Shown here: positions 6,614-11,546 of the stretch, one piece after another
Layout: every line of letters begins with the position of its first letter
Position numbering within the stretch: position 1 is the stretch's first letter
NCBI GenBank assembly: GCA_003695865.1
Contig: RFGQ01000334.1
Coordinates: 1-11,546, forward strand
Direction: 5' to 3'
Length of the DNA stretch: 11,546 bases
From: Gemmatimonadota bacterium
GTDB lineage: Bacteria > Gemmatimonadota > Gemmatimonadetes > Longimicrobiales > Gaopeijiaceae
Notes under the pieces: model-generated
What the model saw: only the letters and a program-made list of their open reading frames with translations
The model's database searches: none
Told to the model about the DNA's origin: nothing
Program-made: the position numbers and the translations under genes

Positions 6614-7746
6614 TCGCTCGTCCACAGACGCGGAAGACGGGACCCCAGCCCCGTCAGAATCTCGTAGTCGATCGTGCCCGCGAGCCCCGCAACCTCGGCC
6701 AGCGGCACCTCCTCGTCGCCGTCCCTGCCGATCAGGGTGGCCACGTCGCCGACCTCCACTCCCGGCACGTCCGTCACATCTACCACACTCAGGTCCATCG
6801 AGGTCCGCCCGATGAGCGGGACCCGCCGTCCCCGTAGCAGCGCGCTGCCCCGGTTGCCCAAAGCGCGCGGCAGGCCGTCGCCGTATCCGATCGCGAGCGT
6901 CGCCCAACGGGCGGCCCGACCGGCCGTGTGGGTCGCGCCGTAGCCCACCGTCGTCCCGGCCTCGACCTCGCGGACCAGCACGACCCGGGCCCGCACGCTC
7001 ACCACCGGCTCCGGCTCGGGCAGGTCGGGCCCGACGCCGCCCCCGTAGAGGAAGATCCCCGGCCGAACCAGGTCGGCCGCCGCGTCGGGGTAGCGGAACA
7101 CGGCCGCCGAGTTGGCGGCGTGCAGCGTGAGCCCCGCACCGCCGTCCGGCAGCCGCGCGACGGCGTGGAGGAAGCGCCGCCACTGCTCGGCCACGCTGCG
7201 CTCCCCTCCGGCTTCGTCGGCCGAATGGAAGTGCGTGTACACGCCCTCCCAGCGCAGCCCGTGCGCCCGCGCCCGATCCGCCACGGCGGCGCCCCAGGCA
7301 TCGGCACGGTCCCAGGCCAGCCCGGCCCGCCCCATGCCCGTGTCGACCTCGACGTGGAACGCCCCACCCCCGCTCCCCGCCTCAGCCACCGCGGCGCCCC
7401 ACCCATCCAGTGCCTCGACCTGCGAAATGCAGGGTGTCAGCCCGTGGACCGCGGCCGCTACGTAGGCCCCGGGCGCGAGGGGGCTGAACACCAGCACCCG
7501 GCGGCTCACCCCGAAGGCGCGCAGCGCGATCCCCTCGCCGACCGCGGCCACGCCGTACCCCCACGGGTCGAACGCTTCGAGCACGCGAACCGCCCCCTCG
7601 GCGCCCAGCCCGTACGCGTCGGCCTTGACCATGGGCAGCACCCGCGCCCCGCGTCCGGCCGCGTCCTGCACGCGGCGCAGGTTCCGCCGCAGGGCGCCCG
7701 CATCGACTTCGACCCAGGCGCGGCTTCGGGGGTCGTCCGTTGACAT
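6610..7746 (-). CDS. alr: Alanine racemase
   Basis: A 378-residue PLP enzyme interconverting L- and D-alanine, which supplies D-Ala for peptidoglycan. The N-terminal barrel opens with AWVEVDAGALRRNL and carries the PLP lysine K41 in VKADAYGLG. R140 follows in HVEVDTGMGRAGL, and VRPGIFLYG is the usual signature near the phosphate site. In the C-terminal beta domain, GTTVGYGAT contains the second catalytic base Y269, AIGYGDGLPR follows, and RTSMDLSVVDVT provides the active-site Met/Asp contacts (M317, D318). The length is normal and no key residue is missing. It is the first gene of the leftward run and diverges from mazG across 73 bases. No clear Shine-Dalgarno precedes the ATG and I see no convincing promoter for it, so the transcript start is uncertain. 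Confidence 0.95.
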   Translation of the reverse strand: MSTDDPRSRAWVEVDAGALRRNLRRVQDAAGRGARVLPMVKADAYGLGAEGAVRVLEAFDPWGYGVAAVGEGIALRAFGVSRRVLVFSPLAPGAYVAAAVHGLTPCISQVEALDGWGAAVAEAGSGGGAFHVEVDTGMGRAGLAWDRADAWGAAVADRARAHGLRWEGVYTHFHSADEAGGERSVAEQWRRFLHAVARLPDGGAGLTLHAANSAAVFRYPDAAADLVRPGIFLYGGGVGPDLPEPEPVVSVRARVVLVREVEAGTTVGYGATHTAGRAARWATLAIGYGDGLPRALGNRGSALLRGRRVPLIGRTSMDLSVVDVTDVPGVEVGDVATLIGRDGDEEVPLAEVAGLAGTIDYEILTGLGSRLPRLWTSE

Positions 7747-7768
7747 AGACCGGGAAGAAAGCGAAAAC
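7740..7768 (+). promoter_or_regulatory. Possible sigma70-type promoter for mazG
   Basis: A perfect -35 hexamer TTGACA (7740-7745) is followed at 17 bases by GAAAAC (7763-7768), a poor -10 matching 3 of 6. The start would be near 7775, giving a leader of about 45 bases before the ATG at 7820. The -35 box overlaps the alr start codon on the other strand, so the match may be chance. It lies in the only A-rich patch of the alr/mazG divergent gap. Confidence 0.25.
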
Positions 7769-7819
7769 AGAGGGCCTCAGCAAGCCCGATTCCCGTTGAA
7801 CGAGGCCGGATTCGCAGCC

Positions 7820-8731
7820 ATGCCGCCACCCCATCGCGCGCCCGGCGCCGAAAGCAGTCCCGGGGAGCCCCCCGGAACGGACCGGGCCGTCCGGGTGACG
7901 GACGACGAGGCGCTCGCGCGGGCCCGCGAGGTGCTCTCCGCCTCGGGTGGAGGAGCGCTCGAGCGAGTGCTCGCCCTGCTGCGCTTCCTGCGGACCGCTT
8001 GCCCCTGGGACGCCCGCCAGACGCCCCATACGCTCGTCGCGCACCTGCTCGAAGAGGCTCACGAGGCCGCCGACGCGATCCGCTCCGAAGACTGGCCGGG
8101 CCTGCGCGGCGAATTGGGCGACCTGCTTCTCAACCTGGCGTTCCAGGTGGTGCTGGCCGAGGAAGAGGAGCGCTTCGACGCCGACCAGGTCGCCGACGGT
8201 GTGATCGCCAAGATGGTGCGCCGTCATCCTCATCTGTTCGGCCTGGGGGAGCGCGTCGACTGGGAGGCGCTCAAGGCGGCGGAACGCGACGACGACGCTT
8301 CGGCCCTGGCGGGGCTGCCCGAGGGGCTCGATCCCCTGCTGCGGGCCCACCGCGTCCAGGATCGGGCGGCGGGCGTGGGGTTCGACTGGGACGAGCCCCG
8401 GGGTGCGCTCGAGAAACTGCGCGAGGAAGCGACCGAGGTGGAGGCCGCGCTCGCCGGTGGCCGGCCCGAAGATCTCGAGGAGGAGCTGGGTGACCTGCTC
8501 TTCGCCGCGGTCAACGTGGTGCGTCTGGCCGGAGCGCACGCCGACGCGGTCCTTTCGGCCGCGAACCGCAAGTTCGAGGAGCGCTTCCGGGCCCTCGAAG
8601 CACGGGCCGCCCGTGAGGGCGTGTCCCTGCCCGGAGCCTCCCTCGAGACGCTCGACCGGCTGTGGGAGGCCGTGAAGGCCGAGGCGCGCGGGCAGCCCGC
8701 GAGCCCGCCCCCCGCCGACGAGCCGTCCTGA
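7820..8731 (+). CDS. mazG: Nucleoside triphosphate pyrophosphohydrolase MazG
   Basis: A 303-residue tandem-domain all-alpha NTP pyrophosphohydrolase. The family hydrolyses (d)NTPs to monophosphate and pyrophosphate, clearing non-canonical or damaged nucleotides. The first MazG domain runs about 45-140: CPWDARQT (61-68), LLEEAHEAADAI with the metal-binding Glu pair, ELGDLLLNLAFQ with E98 and D101, then KMVRRHPHLFG. The second domain runs about 195-262: KLREEATEVEAAL, EEELGDLLFAAVNVVR and ANRKFEERFRALE. Both acidic metal motifs look intact. About 40 extra polar, Pro-rich residues precede the first domain. The chosen ATG (7820) is in frame with no stop upstream; GTG at 7895 would give a start nearer the usual position. 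It is the lone plus-strand gene, divergent from alr and convergent with the dehydrogenase. Confidence 0.93.
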   Translation: MPPPHRAPGAESSPGEPPGTDRAVRVTDDEALARAREVLSASGGGALERVLALLRFLRTACPWDARQTPHTLVAHLLEEAHEAADAIRSEDWPGLRGELGDLLLNLAFQVVLAEEEERFDADQVADGVIAKMVRRHPHLFGLGERVDWEALKAAERDDDASALAGLPEGLDPLLRAHRVQDRAAGVGFDWDEPRGALEKLREEATEVEAALAGGRPEDLEEELGDLLFAAVNVVRLAGAHADAVLSAANRKFEERFRALEARAAREGVSLPGASLETLDRLWEAVKAEARGQPASPPPADEPS

Positions 8732-8783
8732 GCGCACGAAGCCGCCCACGCGGGCCCCGCGCGCAGATCCTGCAGGAGCGGGC

Positions 8784-8802
8784 GCCGGGCTCGGGGCCCG
8801 GC
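8784..8802. terminator. GC hairpin between convergent genes, possible bidirectional terminator
   Basis: A perfect 7-base-pair stem GCCGGGC / GCCCGGC with a 5-base loop TCGGG lies in the 101-base gap between the mazG stop (8731) and the dehydrogenase stop (8833). No T-run follows on either strand, so it is not a textbook intrinsic terminator. In GC-rich genomes such hairpins between convergent genes often serve this role. The rest of the gap holds only GC-rich sequence that I cannot interpret. Confidence 0.35.
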
Positions 8803-8832
8803 CGGCCGCGGCCCACTCGGCCCACTCCCCGC

Positions 8833-9897
8833 TCAGTACCCCGCGTCGATGTCGACCACGTTCAGCAGGGGCTCTCCGGCCGCCCAGCGGCGCAGGTTCT
8901 CGGCCAAGAGGTCGGTCTGCCGCCGCCAGTACCCCCCGCTCACGGCCGAGACGTGCGGCAGCAGCAGGACCCGCTCCTGCGTCCAGAATGGATGGTCGTC
9001 GGGAAGCGGCTCGCGCTCGAAGACGTCGAGCGCGGCGCCCCTCAGGCGCCCTTCGTCGAGCGCGCGCACCAGCGCCGCCTCGTCGACCAACGAACCCCGG
9101 GCGACGTTCACGACCACGGCCCCGCGCGGCAGCAGCGCGAGGCGGCGGGCGTCGAGCAGGCCGCGCGTTTCGGCGGTGCCGGGGGCCGTGAGCACGACGT
9201 AGTCCGCCTCGGCGAGCGCCGCGTCGAGCGCTTCGGCCCCGGCGCACACGTGCACGGCGTCGCGCAGCACCACGCCGGCCGGCAGCTCGACGTCTCCGTC
9301 GCCCGGCCCGGGCGCGCGCCGCCGCAGCGCGGTGACCCGCGCGCCCAGGGGCACCAGACGGCGCGCCACCTCACGCCCGATGCCGCCGTAGCCGACCACC
9401 ACCACGCGGGCGCCGGCCAGCTCGCGCACCGGGCTCTGTTCGCCCAGGAACGGCTCGGCGTCCCACGTGCTCCGCCGCTGCATGCGCTCGGCCAGGTCGA
9501 AGCCGCGCGCGAAGTGCAGCAGCATGCCCACCACGGTCTCGGCGATGGGCGGACCGTGAATGCCGGCCGAGTTTGTGAAGACCACCCCCGAGCGCCGAAG
9601 CGCGTCGTGGAGCGAGCCGCCGACGCCCGCGGCCCCCGAGTGCACCCAGCGCAGCCCCGGCCCGGCTTCGAGCACCGCCGCAGGCACGCCGAACCCCCAG
9701 TAGGCCTCGGCGTCGGCGACGGCGGCCAGCACCTCGGGGGCCACCCGCGCCGCGCCATCTCCCGAACCGTCGGTGGGCGCTTCGACGACCCGTAGGGACC
9801 AGCCCTCGGGCAACCGCTCGCGCAGCGCGTCGGGCACCCAGGGCGGCATGGCCCAGGCGGGCCGGGCGTCCATCATGTCGAGGACCGCTACGGGCAT
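8833..9897 (-). CDS. D-isomer-specific 2-hydroxyacid dehydrogenase (glyoxylate/hydroxypyruvate reductase-like)
   Basis: A 354-residue NAD(P)H-dependent oxidoreductase that reduces 2-oxoacids to D-2-hydroxyacids. The Rossmann fold carries VVVVGYGGIGREVARRL (166-182, GxGxxG). The catalytic triad is in place: R267 in VNVARGSLVDE, E296 in DVFEREPLPDDHP and H315 in LLPHVSA. The end of the second beta strand (VTALRRRAPG, R192-R194) lacks the acidic residue that usually binds the NAD ribose and has arginines instead, which favours NADP(H). Together with GGYWRRQTDLLAENLRRW near the end, this is closest to the GhrA/phosphoglycerate-dehydrogenase-like group; the real substrate cannot be read from sequence. 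It starts 49 bases after asnS and may be transcribed with it. No ACT domain, so it is not a classical regulated SerA. Confidence 0.87.
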   Translation of the reverse strand: MPVAVLDMMDARPAWAMPPWVPDALRERLPEGWSLRVVEAPTDGSGDGAARVAPEVLAAVADAEAYWGFGVPAAVLEAGPGLRWVHSGAAGVGGSLHDALRRSGVVFTNSAGIHGPPIAETVVGMLLHFARGFDLAERMQRRSTWDAEPFLGEQSPVRELAGARVVVVGYGGIGREVARRLVPLGARVTALRRRAPGPGDGDVELPAGVVLRDAVHVCAGAEALDAALAEADYVVLTAPGTAETRGLLDARRLALLPRGAVVVNVARGSLVDEAALVRALDEGRLRGAALDVFEREPLPDDHPFWTQERVLLLPHVSAVSGGYWRRQTDLLAENLRRWAAGEPLLNVVDIDAGY

Positions 9898-9946
9898 CGG
9901 GCCCCCCGCGGGCGGCAGGAGACGCGGCCGGACCGCGCCCCGCCGG

Positions 9947-11248
9947 TCAGGGATCCAGCCGGTTCATCAGGCGTGGGAACGGAATCAGCTCCCGGATGTG
10001 GTGGCGTCCCGTGATCCACGCCACGGTGCGCTCCAGGCCGAGGCCGAAGCCCGAGTGGGGGAAGGTTCCGTAGCGGCGCAGGTCCAGATACCAGCCGTAG
10101 GCCTCTTCGGGCAGACCCTCCTCGCGGATGCGGGCAAGCAGCTTGTCGAGGTCGTCCTCGCGCTGCGATCCCCCGATGATCTCGCCGTAGCCCTCGGGTG
10201 CGAGCAGATCGTCGCACAGGACGGTGCGCGGATCGTCGGGGTTCTCCTTCATGTAGAAGGCCTTCGCCTGCTTCGGGTAGTTGTAGACGAAGACCGGCCG
10301 GTCGAAGTCCTCGGTGAGCGCGACCTCGTCGGGAGCGCCCAGGTCGTCGCCCCACTCGATGTCGTGCCCACGCGCCCGCAGGCGCTCCACCGCCTCGCCG
10401 TAGTCGAGCCGCGGAAACGGCGCCTTCACGCGCTCGAGCGGCGCGGTGTCCCGCTCCAGCATCTCGAGTTCCTCGCTGCAGCGCTCCAGCGCCCGCTCCA
10501 CGAGGTAGCAAACGAACGCCTCCTGCAGCCGCATGTTCTCGTCCGAGTCGGCGAACGCCACCTCGGGCTCGACCATCCAGAACTCGGTGAGGTGGCGCCG
10601 GGTCTTCGACTTCTCGGCGCGGAACGTGGGCCCGAAGCAGTACACCTTGCGGAAGGCCGGGCAGGCCGCCTCCACGTAGAGCTGCCCGGTCTGCGCCAGG
10701 AACGCCGGGCGCCCGAAGTAGTCGGTCTCGAAAAGGGTGCCCGCGTGTTCCCCGATCGATCCCGTGAGGATGGGCGTGTCGATGCGGACGAAGCCGCGCT
10801 CGTAGAAGAAGTCGTGGATCGCCTGCTCGACTTCGGCGCGCACGCGCAGACCGGCGCGCTGCAGCTTCGAGCGAAGCCACAGATGCCGGTGGTCGAGCAG
10901 GAAGTCGACCCCGTGCTCCTTGGGCTGGATCGGATAGTCGTCGGCCCGCGACAGCACCCGGTAGTCCTCGACCTGGAGCTCGTGCCCCCCGGGAGAGCGC
11001 GGGTCCGCCTTGACGCGACCCGTCATGCGCACCGTGCTCTCCTGGGGCGTCTCTTCGTGCGCCTGCCACACGTCGTCGCTCAACGCCTTGCGAACGAAGA
11101 CGCCCTGCACGATCCCCGTCCCGTCGCGCACCACCACGAAGCCCACCTTGCCGTGCGTGCGCACGTGCTCCACCCAGCCGAGCACCGACACGGTCTCGTC
11201 CACGTGCTCGCTCAGGTTCCGGATCTCGACGACGGGCGCTTCAGGCAT
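9947..11248 (-). CDS. asnS: Asparaginyl-tRNA synthetase
   Basis: A class IIb aminoacyl-tRNA synthetase of 433 residues that charges tRNA-Asn with asparagine. An N-terminal OB-fold anticodon-binding domain covers about 18-100 (SVLGWVEHVRTHGKVGFVVVRDG). The catalytic domain has motif 1 near 150-163 (ERGFVRIDTPILTGS), motif 2 at 209-229 (FRAEKSKTRRHLTEFWMVEPE) and motif 3 at 400-414 (GFGLGLERTVAWITG). RAEKSKTRRHLTEFWMVEPE and the YNYPKQAKAFYMK segment separate AsnRS from AspRS and match the shorter Bacillus-type AsnRS. It shows that tRNA-Asn is charged directly, not only by amidation of misacylated Asp-tRNA. It lies 52 bases after recG, with a possible promoter in between; no strong Shine-Dalgarno is visible. 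Confidence 0.95.
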   Translation of the reverse strand: MPEAPVVEIRNLSEHVDETVSVLGWVEHVRTHGKVGFVVVRDGTGIVQGVFVRKALSDDVWQAHEETPQESTVRMTGRVKADPRSPGGHELQVEDYRVLSRADDYPIQPKEHGVDFLLDHRHLWLRSKLQRAGLRVRAEVEQAIHDFFYERGFVRIDTPILTGSIGEHAGTLFETDYFGRPAFLAQTGQLYVEAACPAFRKVYCFGPTFRAEKSKTRRHLTEFWMVEPEVAFADSDENMRLQEAFVCYLVERALERCSEELEMLERDTAPLERVKAPFPRLDYGEAVERLRARGHDIEWGDDLGAPDEVALTEDFDRPVFVYNYPKQAKAFYMKENPDDPRTVLCDDLLAPEGYGEIIGGSQREDDLDKLLARIREEGLPEEAYGWYLDLRRYGTFPHSGFGLGLERTVAWITGRHHIRELIPFPRLMNRLDP

Positions 11249-11288
11249 GGTCCGCGTGGGTTCGACGTGAAGGGGAATGAGGCCGCAT

Positions 11289-11317
11289 ACTCTACCCGAA
11301 TCACCCCACGCTGAAAA
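11289..11317 (-). promoter_or_regulatory. Possible sigma70-type promoter for asnS
   Basis: On the minus strand TTTTCA (11317-11312) is followed after exactly 17 bases by TAGAGT (11294-11289); each matches 4 of 6 consensus positions. Transcription would start near 11282, about 34 bases before the asnS ATG. The -35 box lies inside the last codons of recG and the -10 just after its stop. This is one of few AT-richer spots in the window. Confidence 0.4.
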
Positions 11318-11546
11318 GCTTCATGCGCTCGCCGTAACGCCCCTCGAGCAGGGCCTTGAGGCGGCCGTGCGCGGGCGCGGCGAGTTCGGGATCGGCGTCG
11401 ATCAACGCGCGTGCCCGGGCCTGGGCGGCGAGCAGCAGATCCTCGTCCTCGGCGATGTCCGCGAAGCGGAGTGCCAGGTCCCGTCCGTGCTGCTGGGCGC
11501 CGAACAGGTCGCCCTGGCCGCGAATGCGCAGGTCGTGGCGCGCGAC
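11301..11546 (-). CDS. recG: ATP-dependent DNA helicase RecG, C-terminal end (cut by window end)
   Basis: The last 81 codons of a gene entering from the right edge. RecG is a superfamily 2 helicase that regresses stalled replication forks and processes branched DNA. The visible part begins VARHDLRIRGQGDLFGAQQHG, matching the conserved 'DLxxRGxGdxxGxxQxG' block after helicase motif VI. The helical tail (DLALRFADIAEDEDLLLAAQARARALI, then DPEL) follows, ending ERMKLFSVG, a common RecG terminus. The helicase core and wedge domain lie outside the window. The stop TGA is at 11301-11303, 52 bases before asnS. Confidence 0.9.
   Translation of the reverse strand, partial: VARHDLRIRGQGDLFGAQQHGRDLALRFADIAEDEDLLLAAQARARALIDADPELAAPAHGRLKALLEGRYGERMKLFSVG

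Noticed and set aside
6614..7183. Upstream extension of the cdd frame into alr
   Set aside because: The extra residues are Arg/Gly/Ala-rich and do not resemble deaminase, while the alr frame there is clearly coding. The ATG at 6613 gives a normal-length Cdd.
7382..9247. A 621-codon minus-strand open frame crossing mazG, the alr start and part of the dehydrogenase
   Set aside because: It conflicts with three well-supported genes and its product is Arg/Gly/Ala-biased without motifs, as expected from GC-rich shadow frames.
9773..11314. A 513-codon open frame on the plus strand opposite asnS and the dehydrogenase start
   Set aside because: It mirrors the asnS codons (rich in Leu, Val, His and Arg), spans two genes on the other strand, and shows no domain.

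Overview
The window is GC-rich, gene-dense bacterial chromosome. It carries eleven protein genes, two of them cut by the window edges, with almost no spacer DNA. An outer-membrane beta-barrel with a signal peptide and a lipoprotein point to a two-membraned (Gram-negative) cell. The GC content, a Bacillus-like AsnRS, paired MtaB and MiaB, and hypothetical barrel/lipoprotein genes would fit Gemmatimonadota or a relative. That placement is inference from general character, not from a marker gene.

Layout, right to left on the minus strand. First comes the 3' end of recG (11301-11546), then asnS (9947-11248) and a D-2-hydroxyacid dehydrogenase (8833-9897). mazG (7820-8731) is the only plus-strand gene; it converges on the dehydrogenase and diverges from alr. 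From alr leftwards runs one tight minus-strand run of eight genes: alr, cdd, a hypothetical lipoprotein, a hypothetical outer-membrane barrel, mtaB, miaB, a LapA-domain membrane protein and the 5' part of comEC. The junctions alr/cdd and miaB/lapA are 4-base ATGA overlaps, cdd/lipoprotein is a GTGA overlap, and the other gaps are 10-30 bases. The run therefore looks like a single operon with translational coupling.

Functionally this is mostly housekeeping: D-alanine for peptidoglycan (Alr), pyrimidine salvage (Cdd), nucleotide pool cleaning (MazG), tRNA charging (AsnRS), methylthiolation of tRNA position 37 (MtaB and MiaB side by side), replication fork repair (RecG) and DNA uptake (ComEC). 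The unexplained part is the lipoprotein plus beta-barrel pair (3674-6203) coupled into the middle of the operon. It is the best candidate here for an uncharacterised cell-envelope function.

I saw no tRNA or rRNA gene, CRISPR array, insertion sequence, phage gene or toxin-antitoxin pair. No stretch over 300 bases lacks a gene.
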